A stretch of 33,287 nucleotides of DNA, from positions 1 to 33,287 of the forward strand of contig JAAYQS010000023.1 of NCBI GenBank assembly GCA_012519155.1, written 5' to 3'. Below are positions 8,075 through 15,780 of the stretch, piece after piece. The notes beneath the pieces were generated by a model, which saw only the letters and a list, made by a program, of their open reading frames with translations, did not search any database and was not told where the DNA came from. Position 1 is the first letter of the stretch. The number at the start of each line of letters is the position of its first letter. Origin of the DNA: Clostridiales bacterium (GTDB lineage Bacteria; Bacillota; Clostridia; Clostridiales; Clostridiaceae). A program made the translations under genes and the position numbers.

Positions 8075-9028
8075 TTGGGTAAAATAATTATAGTAGTAGT
8101 ATTAGTAATAATAGTATTAGTTTTTTTTACATTATATTTTATGAATAAAGAAGCTTTTAAACAGACAGAATTTAAAAAGCGTAAGGATAAAAACATGGCA
8201 TTTGTTGCTCTTGAAAAGATTAATATGCTTGATAAAAAAATATATAATTACGAAAAGATAGAAGAAGTTACTGTAAAATCAAAAGACAATTATAATTTAA
8301 AGGGATATTTTATTGAAAAATATAAACAATCAAATAAATATGTTATTTTGATTCATGGATACAGCTGCAATCACTATTCATCAATGGCTTTTGCTAGAAT
8401 GTTTTTAAATAAGGGGTTTAATGTTTTAGCAGTTGATTCAAGAAGTCATGGAGAAAGTGAAGGAATTTATGCTACTTATGGTTATTATGAAAAGGATGAT
8501 ATAAATTTATGGATAGAAGAGATTAAAAAAAGAATTAATAAAGATGAGCTTTTTTTAGGACTTCATGGACAATCTATGGGGGCTTCTACTTCATTGATAG
8601 TTGGAGGAAATAATAAAGATGTTAAATTTGTAATAGATGATTGTGGATTTTCTAGAGCTAAGGATTGTATCAAATTCACAATAGGAAATCATAAATATGT
8701 TCCAATTAATATTATTTATAAATGTCTTAATAAAAAACTCATAAGGCTTGCTAAATTTAATTTAGAAGAATCTAACCCTATTGATGAAATAGTAAAAAGA
8801 AAAGATTTGCCTGTGCTTTTTGTCCATGGAATGAAGGATGAAAAAGTTCCATATAAAATGGCTGAGGAAATGTATAATAAAAAACAAGGGAAAAATGACA
8901 TTTTATTCTTAGTTAAAGATGCAGTTCATATGAATTGTTATGGTGTAGCTAAAAAAGAGTATGAAGAAAAAGTATATAAAATTATAGAACTAGCAGAAGA
9001 AATTTATAAAAAAAGGGTTAGCATTTAA
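8075..9028 (+). CDS. Membrane-anchored alpha/beta hydrolase
   Basis: 317 residues. A TTG start at 8075 is supported by GGAGGGA at 8064-8070, 4 bases before it. Residues 3-23 form one N-terminal transmembrane helix (IIIVVVLVIIVLVFFTLYF). The rest is an alpha/beta hydrolase: oxyanion loop LIHGYSC (about 92-98), nucleophile elbow GQSMG with Ser167, Asp255 in HGMKDEKVP and His285 in AVHMN, so the triad is complete. It belongs to the group of single-pass serine hydrolases similar to B. subtilis YqkD/YfhR-like proteins; substrate unknown. The 3' end overlaps the terminator of a minus-strand RNA (stem 9015-9044). No plus-strand terminator with a U-tract is seen for this gene. Confidence 0.82.
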   Translation: MGKIIIVVVLVIIVLVFFTLYFMNKEAFKQTEFKKRKDKNMAFVALEKINMLDKKIYNYEKIEEVTVKSKDNYNLKGYFIEKYKQSNKYVILIHGYSCNHYSSMAFARMFLNKGFNVLAVDSRSHGESEGIYATYGYYEKDDINLWIEEIKKRINKDELFLGLHGQSMGASTSLIVGGNNKDVKFVIDDCGFSRAKDCIKFTIGNHKYVPINIIYKCLNKKLIRLAKFNLEESNPIDEIVKRKDLPVLFVHGMKDEKVPYKMAEEMYNKKQGKNDILFLVKDAVHMNCYGVAKKEYEEKVYKIIELAEEIYKKRVSI

Positions 9029-9076
9029 AAAAAAATACTAACCCGGTGGCTATCAACCTTTCGTAATTGAAAGGCT
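9008..9076 (-). ncRNA. Orphan structured RNA with intrinsic terminator (riboswitch-like; possible guanidine-IV/mepA type)
   Basis: On the minus strand a -10 box TATAAT (9088-9083) precedes a short RNA. It holds a hairpin CCTTTC/GAAAGG (9074-9069 with 9062-9057), two copies of ATAGCC (one at either side of that hairpin), then ACCGGG and GGTTAG. The GGGTTAG stretch (9044-9038) also forms the 5' arm of a terminator, pairing with CTAACCC (9021-9015) before seven U (9014-9008). GGTTA can pair with the upstream ATAGCC instead, so the terminator can be blocked by an alternative fold, as in an ON-type riboswitch. No minus-strand gene follows; the terminator lies across the end of the hydrolase gene. 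The overall look recalls the guanidine-IV (mepA) class, but this is from memory and uncertain. Confidence 0.4.
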
Positions 9077-9166
9077 ATTTATATTATATCCATGATTTTA
9101 GAATTTTATTCAATAATATAATTGCAATGAAACAAGTAATTATTAACATTCTTTTAATTTTTTTGC

Positions 9167-9195
9167 TTGACCTTTCATTTCCTTTGTGATATAGT
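9167..9195 (+). promoter_or_regulatory. Promoter of the tRNA-Glu gene
   Basis: TTGACC (9167-9172), a 17-base spacer and TATAGT (9190-9195) stand 13 bases before the tRNA 5' end, close to the expected transcription start. Confidence 0.75.
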
Positions 9196-9208
9196 AATAA
9201 CTGTTCTT

Positions 9209-9283
9209 GGTCCATTGGTCAAGTGGTTAAGACGTCACCCTCTCACGGTGAAATCAGGGGTTCGACTCCCCTATGGACTACCA
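9209..9283 (+). tRNA. tRNA-Glu (anticodon CTC)
   Basis: A full cloverleaf can be drawn: acceptor GGTCCAT with ATGGACT (one terminal G-U), D-loop AAGTGGTTAA, anticodon stem TCACC/GGTGA with loop CTCTCAC, and T-arm AGGGG-TTCGACT-CCCCT. The loop places CTC at positions 34-36, reading GAG. The discriminator base is A (9280) and CCA is encoded (9281-9283). It is a single-gene unit with its own promoter and terminator. Confidence 0.95.
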
Positions 9284-9290
9284 TGTAATT

Positions 9291-9331
9291 GTCGTAAGGC
9301 TTGCTAAGAAGCTTGTCTTGCGGCTTTTTTT
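9291..9331 (+). terminator. Intrinsic terminator after tRNA-Glu
   Basis: GTCGTAAGGC (9291-9300) pairs with GTCTTGCGGC (9315-9324) through seven Watson-Crick and three G-U pairs. Seven T follow (9325-9331). Confidence 0.85.
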
Positions 9332-9363
9332 ATTTGCTTTTAATAATGTGAAGAGGTGATTTT

Positions 9364-10368
9364 TTGGAAAAAGCAAGAAAGTTATTGAAGGAATATTTTG
9401 GGTATGATGCCTTTAGAAAATCACAGGAAGAAATAATAAATGAGATAGTAAATGGAAATGATGTTTTAGCAGTAATGCCAACAGGAGGAGGAAAATCTAT
9501 ATGTTATCAAATTCCAGCTCTTATATTTGAAGGAATAACTATAGTAATATCACCACTTATATCTCTTATGAAGGACCAGGTAGATAATATAAAAGAAAGT
9601 GGAATTAAAGCTGCATATATAAATAGTTCTGTAGATAGTTTGTCTATAAAAAACATATTATTAAGAGCAAAAATAGGAATATAAAAGGTTTTATAGAATC
9701 ATTAAAAGAAAGACCAATCGTTACTGCTTTTACTGCAACAGCTACTAAAGAAGTGCGAGAAGATATTTTAAAGCTTCTAAATTTAAAAAGAAAGGCTATA
9801 AGGTAGCAAGGTATCATGGAGGTATGCCTTCAGAAGAAAGAAATAAAAACCAGGAAGATTTTGTTTATGATAGAGTTAATATTATAATTGCAATACTTCA
9901 GGAGAAGTTAAAGATAAAACAATTGATGCACAAAAGGTAATATCATGTATTTATAGAATGAAAAGACCCTTTGGCACTAATATGATTGTAGATGTTTTAA
10001 GGGGTTCTAAAAATGCTAAGATAATGAAATTAAGATTTAATGAACTTAGCACATATGGAATTATGAAGAAATATACAAAAATTGGATTGAGAGATTTTAT
10101 AAATACATTAGAAGAAATTTCTAAAGAAATAGAGATTTCAGTATCTACAATAATGGGTTATGTTTATGAGTACATTAAAGATGGTAATACAGTTGATTTT
10201 AATTTTGATTACAGCATGTATTATAATCCAGAATATGATGAAGAAATTAAAAAAGCTATAAGTGATGTAGGATATGATAAGGTATCATTAATTATAAAAA
10301 AGGTTAGTGATAACATAAAATTTGAAAATATAAGGGATTATATATTAAAATATATAATCAAAGTCTAG
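9364..10368 (+). pseudogene. recQ: recQ helicase pseudogene with several internal deletions
   Basis: Blocks of one RecQ protein lie in the right order but in three frames. Block 1 (9364-9684, TTG start behind GAGGTGAT) has FRKSQEEII, Walker A MPTGGGKSICYQIP and ISPLISLMKDQV. Block 2 (about 9684-9785, another frame) has IVTAFTATATKEVREDIL. Block 3 (about 9788-9895, third frame) has GYKVARYHGGMPSEERN. Block 4 (about 9895-10368, first frame again) has the RQC region DAQKVISCIYRMKRPFG, DVLRGS, ELSTYGIMKK and a C-terminal helical domain. Lost between them are the DEAH box, the segment before motif IV, and motifs V/VI with most zinc cysteines; a fourth, in-frame gap follows FINTL. About half of a normal ~600-residue RecQ is gone, so no helicase can be made. 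The junction near 9890 has TGCA microhomology. Confidence 0.9.
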
Positions 10369-10383
10369 TAAGCTTAATTATAT

Positions 10384-10410
10384 TAAGATTTATATAAAAA
10401 AGTCGATAAT
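10384..10410 (+). promoter_or_regulatory. Candidate SigD (sigma-28) flagellar-type promoter
   Basis: TAAG (10384-10387), exactly 15 bases, then TCGATAAT (10403-10410) resembles the sigma-28 pattern TAAA-N15-GCCGATAA. It lies 25 bases before a gene whose product looks like the C-terminal part of the flagellar cap protein FliD. No SigA-type promoter is evident here. Confidence 0.45.
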
Positions 10411-10435
10411 AAGATAAAGAAAAGGAGGTGATAAT

Positions 10436-11431
10436 ATGGCATATTCATATTTAAATTCTTTAACATCTTATGAGTCAAGGTACAATAATATATCAAGTTA
10501 CACAAACAAAACAAATGAAAAAGAAACAGAAAAATCAACTTCTGCTTCAGAAAGTACCAAAAAAGAAGAAACATCAGATACTAAAAAAACTGAAGAAAAA
10601 TCTAATACATCAAGTACTAGTGCTAAAAAGTCTAGTGAAACATTGGAAGACTTAATGGAAAGATTAAATAATACTACTCAACGAGTATCTAATATTTTTA
10701 GCTCATTAAATAATTCTTTAGGTAGTAAGAAAAACTCTAATTCTAATAATGATGCTTTTAGCAATTTTGCAACTCTTGCAACTAACTTTAATGCAATGAA
10801 AAGTGCTGCTTATGCAAGAACTGTCAAGAATTATTACAAAAACTTAAAAACACCAAATTCATCAGATGCTTCATCAAGCACTAGCAGTACAGAAACAGAT
10901 AAAAAACTTCAAAGTGCCACACTTATTGACTTTAAGGATTCATTAAAATCAATTGAAAAATCAGAAAATTCTATTAAGTTAAATATAAATAGTGCAATAA
11001 CTAATAAAAATTTAAATTTAATAGAAAAAGGCAATGACAATGATAAAAGTTATATGAATGATCTTGTAAATTCAATATCAGATTTTGCCAATAATTATAA
11101 TAGCATGATAGAGAAAACATCAAATGTTGAATCATCAAGTGTATTAAGTAATGTTCTTTCAATAACTAAAATGACAAGATATAATGCTACATCACTTAGT
11201 GAAATAGGAATTTCTTTAGGAAACGATAATAAGCTTACAGTAAATAAGGAACAACTTAAAAATGCTGATTTAGATAAGATTAATTCATTATTCAGACAAA
11301 ATGGTTCCTTTGGTGATTACACAGCTAATAGAGTTTCATCATTAAATTCTTTATGTGTAAGTCAAATAAAAAGTGAACTTAACTCAGAAAGGTATAATAC
11401 TATTTCTTCATATCTAAATACTTCATATTAA
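10436..11431 (+). CDS. Ser/Asn/Lys-rich protein with FliD-like C-terminal region, function unknown
   Basis: 331 residues behind a perfect AAGGAGGTG site (10422-10430). No signal peptide or membrane helix. Residues ~20-75 are very low complexity (K, E, S, T) and ~135-160 a Ser/Thr tract. Residues ~207-306 match the pattern of the flagellar hook-associated protein 2 (FliD) C-terminal domain: LVNSISDFANNYNSMIEK, then a segment like L..I..M with LSEIGISLGNDNKLTVNKEQL and KINSLFRQNGSFGDYTANRV. A true FliD is about 450-900 residues with two coiled-coil ends, so this is a shortened relative and not the cap protein itself. The upstream SigD-like promoter supports a motility link. No other flagellar gene is in the window. 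Confidence 0.6.
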   Translation: MAYSYLNSLTSYESRYNNISSYTNKTNEKETEKSTSASESTKKEETSDTKKTEEKSNTSSTSAKKSSETLEDLMERLNNTTQRVSNIFSSLNNSLGSKKNSNSNNDAFSNFATLATNFNAMKSAAYARTVKNYYKNLKTPNSSDASSSTSSTETDKKLQSATLIDFKDSLKSIEKSENSIKLNINSAITNKNLNLIEKGNDNDKSYMNDLVNSISDFANNYNSMIEKTSNVESSSVLSNVLSITKMTRYNATSLSEIGISLGNDNKLTVNKEQLKNADLDKINSLFRQNGSFGDYTANRVSSLNSLCVSQIKSELNSERYNTISSYLNTSY

Positions 11432-11458
11432 AAATTATATAAGTATTTTTTATGATTT

Positions 11459-11488
11459 AGTAAGTAGGCTTTTTGCCTGCTTACTTTA
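11459..11488 (+). terminator. Intrinsic terminator after the FliD-like gene
   Basis: AGTAAGTAGGC (11459-11469) pairs with GCCTGCTTACT (11475-11485) with one G-U pair around a five-T loop. The U-tract is short, so efficiency may be moderate and some read-through into the amylase gene is possible. Confidence 0.65.
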
Positions 11489-11510
11489 TATGTTTAAGAG
11501 GGTGAGTTTG

Positions 11511-13124
11511 ATGAAACAAGTGCATAATGGTACTATGATGCAGTATTTTGAATGGTATTTAAAGCCTAATTCAGCTTTATGGAAAAAAGCAATGAAGCAA
11601 GCAAGAGAATTAAGTAAAATAGGAATAACAGCTTTATGGCTTCCACCTGCATATAAGGGAGCGCAAGGAGCCTATGATGTAGGATACACAGTATATGATT
11701 TGTATGATTTGGGAGAATTTAATCAAAAAGGATCAATTGCCACAAAATATGGTACAAAAGATGAATATTTAAAAGCTATTAAAACATTAAAAAAATATAA
11801 TATTAATGTTTATGCAGATGTATCCCTAGATCATAAAATAGGAGCAGATGAAACAGAAGAAGTTGAAGCTATAGAAGAAGACTATTACAATAGGGAAAGA
11901 GATATATCAGGTACAGAAAAAATAATGGCATGGACAAAGTTTAATTTTCCAGGAAGAAATAATAAGTATTCAGATTTTAAATGGAATGCATCTCATTTTG
12001 ATGGAGTTGATTATGATGATAGAACGAAAAGGAATTCTATTTTTAGATTTAAAGATAAAAAATGGGATGATTATGTAGATACTGAAAATGGAAATTTTGA
12101 CTTTCTTATGGGTGCAGATATTGAACTTTGTAATGAAGAAGTAGTAAAGGAATTAAAAAACTGGGGAAAATGGTATATAGATTTTGCTGATATAGATGGT
12201 TTTAGAATTGATGCAGCAAAACATATAAGTTATGTATTTATAAGGGACTGGATTGAAACCTTGAGAAAAGAAACTGGAAAAGAACTATTTACAGTAGGTG
12301 AATATTGGAATCCTAATATTGATGTTTTATTAAATTATATAAACTATACAGAGGGATTTTTATCACTTTTTGATGTACCTCTTCATTATAATTTTTTTAC
12401 TGCTGCAAATAGTAATGGAAATTATGATATGAGAAATATAATAAAAGGAACTTTGATGGAGAGGATGCCAGTTAAGGCAGTAACTTTTGTAGAAAATCAT
12501 GATACTCAAAGTGGTCAAGCTCTATCGTCTCCAGTTCAAACATGGTTTAAGCCTCTTGCATATGCAATAATCCTTTTAAGGAGAGAAGGATATCCATGTG
12601 TATTTTATGGTGATTATTATGGAAGTATTCAAACAGATGTGCAACCTATGATGTATACTTTAAATAAACTTATTACAGCAAGAAAAGAACTGGCTTACGG
12701 TGACCAAACAGATTATTTTGATCATCCAGACATAATAGGATGGACACGATCTGGTGATGAAGATCATAAAAATTCAGGGTTGGCAGTTATACTTACTAAT
12801 AGATGTGCAGGAAGCAAGAGAATGTATATTGGCAAGAAATTTGCAGGAAAAAATTTTTATGATTTGCTTGAAAATAGAAATGAAATTATAAAAATTGATA
12901 ATGATGGTTGTGCTAATTTTACTGTAAATGGTGGCAGTGTTTCTGTTTGGGTGTTAAAAGAAGAACATGTAAATAAGAAAGGTGAAATTATAGAAGAAAA
13001 TAATAAAAAAAGTAAAGAAGATAAAGTTGTAAAGAATAAAGATGAATACATAAAAGAATTGTTATGTAAAATAAAAGTTCTTGAAAAAGAAAATGAAGAA
13101 CTTAAAAAACAAATTAATAAGTAG
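11511..13124 (+). CDS. Cytoplasmic alpha-amylase (GH13) with C-terminal coiled-coil tail
   Basis: ATG 11511 is preferred because AGAGGGTGAG (11497-11506) precedes it; ATG 11490 lies before that site. The 537-residue product begins VHNGTMMQYFEWYL, the hallmark of the liquefying GH13 subfamily 5, and has no signal peptide, so it acts inside the cell. Catalytic residues are Asp234 (DGFRIDAAKH), Glu264 (TVGEYW) and Asp331 (VENHDTQ). Conserved region I reads DVSLDHK, with Asp where most relatives have Asn. After the C-terminal beta domain (ending about 475) comes a Lys/Glu-rich tail that ends in a short coiled coil (ELLCKIKVLEKENEELKKQI), not usual for the family. Likely substrate is internal alpha-glucan such as granulose. 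It has no clear promoter of its own beyond the weak upstream terminator region. Confidence 0.9.
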   Translation: MKQVHNGTMMQYFEWYLKPNSALWKKAMKQARELSKIGITALWLPPAYKGAQGAYDVGYTVYDLYDLGEFNQKGSIATKYGTKDEYLKAIKTLKKYNINVYADVSLDHKIGADETEEVEAIEEDYYNRERDISGTEKIMAWTKFNFPGRNNKYSDFKWNASHFDGVDYDDRTKRNSIFRFKDKKWDDYVDTENGNFDFLMGADIELCNEEVVKELKNWGKWYIDFADIDGFRIDAAKHISYVFIRDWIETLRKETGKELFTVGEYWNPNIDVLLNYINYTEGFLSLFDVPLHYNFFTAANSNGNYDMRNIIKGTLMERMPVKAVTFVENHDTQSGQALSSPVQTWFKPLAYAIILLRREGYPCVFYGDYYGSIQTDVQPMMYTLNKLITARKELAYGDQTDYFDHPDIIGWTRSGDEDHKNSGLAVILTNRCAGSKRMYIGKKFAGKNFYDLLENRNEIIKIDNDGCANFTVNGGSVSVWVLKEEHVNKKGEIIEENNKKSKEDKVVKNKDEYIKELLCKIKVLEKENEELKKQINK

Positions 13125-13133
13125 TATATATTT

Positions 13134-13190
13134 AAATACCCCTTTTATATAAGTAATTAAATGTTTGTTTATATAGAAGGGGTATTTTTT
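13134..13190 (+). terminator. Convergent terminator between amylase and the B12-uptake operon
   Basis: ATACCCCTT (13136-13144) pairs with AAGGGGTAT (13177-13185), extended by an A/T stem, and is followed by a T run on the plus strand. On the minus strand the same hairpin lies 3' of the operon end and has a weaker U-run, so it can serve both directions. Confidence 0.8.
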
Positions 13191-13207
13191 AGTTTTTATT
13201 TATCAAA

Positions 13208-13711
13208 TTAAGAAATCTTATCTTTTTCTTTTCTTAAAATTGGTGCAAGTACAGGATAAAGTACTATATAAAATGCAATATTTCCAATTGCATGTAAAAA
13301 GTCAAAACTTAATCCCTGACCATAATATACTAAAAAAGCGTAAGGACCAGCTATGAATAATTTATCTAATGAAACAAAAAAACCATATAAAAATCCCATA
13401 AAGCCACATAAAAGAGCCATTATAATTAAGTTAGGTTTTTTAAAAAGTTTACCTATAGAGGCACCAATAAGTGCAATAATACAAAAAGCAAGTATTTGAA
13501 AAGGTATATATGTACCAAGGCCTAAAAAGAAGCCAGATACTATTGTAGTAACAATAGATATAGGAATACCATATTCTGCTCCCATAATCATTGAAGTTAT
13601 AAAGATAATAGGTGTAACTGGTTTTATATTTGGAAGTACCTTTAAAATAATACGTGAAGCAATATTAAGGGCTGATAAAAGCCCTATTATTGCTATTTTT
13701 CTTGTTTTCAT
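13208..13711 (-). CDS. ECF transporter S component, probably for cobalamin or a corrinoid
   Basis: A 167-residue membrane protein with five or six hydrophobic helices and the compact form of an ECF S component. It opens with KTRKIAIIGLLSALNIASRI, a short basic/helical start with small residues used to contact the shared EcfT subunit, and includes PVTPIIFITSMIMGAEYG and a Gly-rich FFLGLG segment. S components bind the vitamin in the membrane; the ATPases and EcfT come from a shared set that is not in this window. Its ATG overlaps the stop of the DUF4430 gene by 4 bases, and the operon sits under a cobalamin riboswitch, so B12 or a precursor is the inferred substrate. Functional precedent: ECF-CbrT of Lactobacillus carries cobalamin. 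Assignment to CbrT itself is not claimed. Confidence 0.75.
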   Translation of the reverse strand: MKTRKIAIIGLLSALNIASRIILKVLPNIKPVTPIIFITSMIMGAEYGIPISIVTTIVSGFFLGLGTYIPFQILAFCIIALIGASIGKLFKKPNLIIMALLCGFMGFLYGFFVSLDKLFIAGPYAFLVYYGQGLSFDFLHAIGNIAFYIVLYPVLAPILRKEKDKIS

Positions 13712-14511
13712 CTTGAACCTACATCCTTTCCGCCATCATGAGTATATACCCACTCAATAGTATCTCCTGAATTTAAAGTATAATTACCTGCTGCAACACT
13801 TGGAAAATTACCATTAACTTTATACATCCAGCCAGAAGAAGGTCCCTTATCTTTTTCTTTAAGTCCTCCTATAGAAGTAACATATATAAGAGAATCAGAA
13901 CCACTTTTTTTAACCTCAATACTTGACTCATTAGCAAAAAGTTCTAAGGCTTTATAGGCTGTTAATGTATTGTTGGTTTTTACTGTGCCAGACCAAAGTA
14001 TATTATCTACATCACCTATTTGTATATTTACTATAAAATTGTAATCTTCTTTGGGAGGCTCTTTTATAGTGCTATTTTCATTGCTTTTATTTACATTAGG
14101 AGTCTGAACTAAGGTATTATTATTTGTTTGTGTTTGATAGTTTTCATTAGGTGTATTTTGTACTATGTTATTTGATGCATTACTTTCTATAGTATTTTTA
14201 TCTTTATTTTCAGCATTAGCATTAGTATTAGGAGTACCATTTTCATTTAAGTTACTATTTGTCTGTTCATTATTTTGGATATTACTATTTGTAGCAGTTT
14301 CTAGTCTTTTAGAATCATCATTATCATCTTTCTTAGAATTCTCTATGGCAGATGTAGTTGATTCGGCTATTTTATAATCATTAGATTTTTTATTAAAATT
14401 ACTATTACTAGTTGCAAAAAAATATGAAAATCCAATAAATATTACAAATAAAACAATAAATGAACTAATACCAACAATAAAAGTTTTTTGCTTTTTACTA
14501 AAATTAGTCAT
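13708..14511 (-). CDS. Membrane-anchored DUF4430 protein (transcobalamin C-terminal-like domain)
   Basis: 267 residues. One N-terminal membrane helix (about 11-32) acts as signal anchor. Residues ~35-155 are an Asn/Thr/Ser/Lys-rich, probably disordered spacer. Residues ~157-267 form a DUF4430 domain, the beta domain that ends animal intrinsic factor and transcobalamin: NFIVNIQIGD, TLTAYKALELFA, VTSIGGLKEKDKGPSSGWMY, KVNGNFPSVAAGNYTL, GDTIEWVYTHDGGKDVG. GP..GW.Y.VNG and GD.I.W.YT are the strongest marks. The gene overlaps the toroid gene upstream by 8 bases and the S-component gene downstream by 4. It is inferred to hold one face of B12 outside the membrane. AGAAGGAAT precedes the start. In other bacteria DUF4430 also occurs in adhesins, so B12 binding rests on context. 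Confidence 0.85.
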   Translation of the reverse strand: MTNFSKKQKTFIVGISSFIVLFVIFIGFSYFFATSNSNFNKKSNDYKIAESTTSAIENSKKDDNDDSKRLETATNSNIQNNEQTNSNLNENGTPNTNANAENKDKNTIESNASNNIVQNTPNENYQTQTNNNTLVQTPNVNKSNENSTIKEPPKEDYNFIVNIQIGDVDNILWSGTVKTNNTLTAYKALELFANESSIEVKKSGSDSLIYVTSIGGLKEKDKGPSSGWMYKVNGNFPSVAAGNYTLNSGDTIEWVYTHDGGKDVGSR

Positions 14512-15682
14512 TTATATTCCTTCTTAAAGATTTTTTACTAATTAGTGTACTTCCAAGTAAAAGTGAAAGTAAAAATGCAACCCTTGCACCATCACTAGTT
14601 GGTGTAGATGTTCCTGGAGTACTAGTTGAAGTAGTAGCAGTTGGTGTAGTAGTTGTTGGTGTAGATGTTCCTGGATCTTCTGAAGGTGTTGTAGTTGCAG
14701 GATCTTCTCCAGAATTTAAATTATTTAATAATTCAGAGTATGTCCATTTATCTCTAAAATCAAAAATATTTTTATTTAATTTTGAAGCAGAATATTGAAT
14801 AAGTGAATATAATGCTTGTTCTGTAGAAAGGTCATTTGATTCAGCATCAGTTTTTTGCCAAACAAATGATCCATCTTCAAGTTCATAAGTTAATAAATTT
14901 GAAGCTAAATCAGCGCAATCATATCCAACAGATGAAAGACCTAAAATAGCCATGGCAGTAGTATTTGAATTATCAAATTTTCCACCAGCTTTTTCAAGTT
15001 CTGATAATATGTAGTTTTTAGCATTTTCAATTGCATTTGTAATTTCAGGAGTCTTATTTTCATATGAAGATAAAGCAAAAATAGCCATACCAGTCATATC
15101 TACATCAATCCATTGTTTGTCAACAGAATAACCAAAACCTCCATTATCACTTTGACAATTTAATATATCCTCTACCATATTATTAAGTAGCACTTTATTT
15201 TCATCTGAAATAGAATAATTATTAAGTTCAGTAGCTATTAATATCCATACTTCATAGTTACTAGAACCTATATAATCTTTTTTGCTTATCATTTCATTTA
15301 TTAAATCAAAATTTCTATAAGTTTGAGGATTTTCATTTAAAGCTGTTAACATAAAAATATCTTTTGCCATTTGGCTTGAATAGCTGTCTTCATATTTTGC
15401 ATCAATTCTAGCATTTATAGAATTGAAAATATTTTGCTTTTGAGAATTAGTGATTTTTTCAAGTCTAACCATAGATGGAACTTGCCATTCGCCTAAAGAA
15501 TCTCTAAGTGATAATAAAGAAGAAGTTTTAGAAATTTCCTTAGATATTTCTGAATCTATTGAATTAGAAGCTGAAGATACTTCATCTGCATAAGCTAAAG
15601 TACTATTTGATGTTACAACTGAAGTAAATGGAACAATAGCAATAATAGAAGATAGTAATAGTGAAATTAATTTTTTATTCAT
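14504..15682 (-). CDS. Secreted alpha/alpha-toroid protein, intrinsic-factor alpha-domain-like
   Basis: Start at ATG 15682 is set by GGAGGG (15696-15691) 8 bases ahead; an upstream in-frame ATG at 15754 lies inside the leader terminator and is rejected. The 392-residue product has a signal peptide (about 1-31, cleaved after AYA). Residues ~95-310 carry helical repeats of the prenyltransferase/terpenoid-cyclase toroid type: NCQSDNGGFGYS, DVDMTGMAIFALSSY, SNTTAMAILGLSSVG, YELEDGSFVWQ, STEQALYSLIQY. The same fold with D-TAMA.LAL repeats forms the alpha domain of intrinsic factor. A Thr/Pro/Ser linker with near-repeats (TPTTTTPTATTSTSTPGTST) leads to a C-terminal hydrophobic helix and basic tail, a membrane anchor. 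First gene of the riboswitch-controlled operon. Enzymatic toroids carry catalytic DxDD or zinc ligands; none is evident here. Confidence 0.83.
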   Translation of the reverse strand: MNKKLISLLLSSIIAIVPFTSVVTSNSTLAYADEVSSASNSIDSEISKEISKTSSLLSLRDSLGEWQVPSMVRLEKITNSQKQNIFNSINARIDAKYEDSYSSQMAKDIFMLTALNENPQTYRNFDLINEMISKKDYIGSSNYEVWILIATELNNYSISDENKVLLNNMVEDILNCQSDNGGFGYSVDKQWIDVDMTGMAIFALSSYENKTPEITNAIENAKNYILSELEKAGGKFDNSNTTAMAILGLSSVGYDCADLASNLLTYELEDGSFVWQKTDAESNDLSTEQALYSLIQYSASKLNKNIFDFRDKWTYSELLNNLNSGEDPATTTPSEDPGTSTPTTTTPTATTSTSTPGTSTPTSDGARVAFLLSLLLGSTLISKKSLRRNIND

Positions 15683-15734
15683 AAAAGAATCCCTCCAAAA
15701 TGTTTTTAGGCATAAAATATTACTTAAACAATTG

Positions 15735-15765
15735 AAAAAGCTAAAGAGATACATTGTCTTTAGCT
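15735..15765 (-). terminator. Riboswitch-controlled transcription terminator in the leader of the B12 operon
   Basis: On the minus strand AGCTAAAGA (15765-15757) pairs with TCTTTAGCT (15747-15739) around a nine-base loop, followed by a U-run (15739-15735). It stands between the cobalamin aptamer and the first start codon, as expected of an expression platform that stops transcription when B12 is plentiful. Confidence 0.8.
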
Positions 15766-15780
15766 AAAAATAAGGTTAAC

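Noticed and set aside
10436-11431. Calling the FliD-like protein the true flagellar cap FliD
   Set aside because: Too short, lacks the N-terminal FliD domain and is not next to flagellar genes.
14580-14700. Near-repeats GTAGATGTTCCTGGA in the plus strand as a DNA repeat element
   Set aside because: They are explained by the Thr/Pro/Ser linker codons (TSTPG-type motifs) of the minus-strand toroid gene.
15683-15754. Extending the toroid protein to the in-frame ATG at 15754
   Set aside because: That ATG lies inside the loop of the riboswitch terminator and has no ribosome binding site; GGAGGG and a signal peptide mark 15682.
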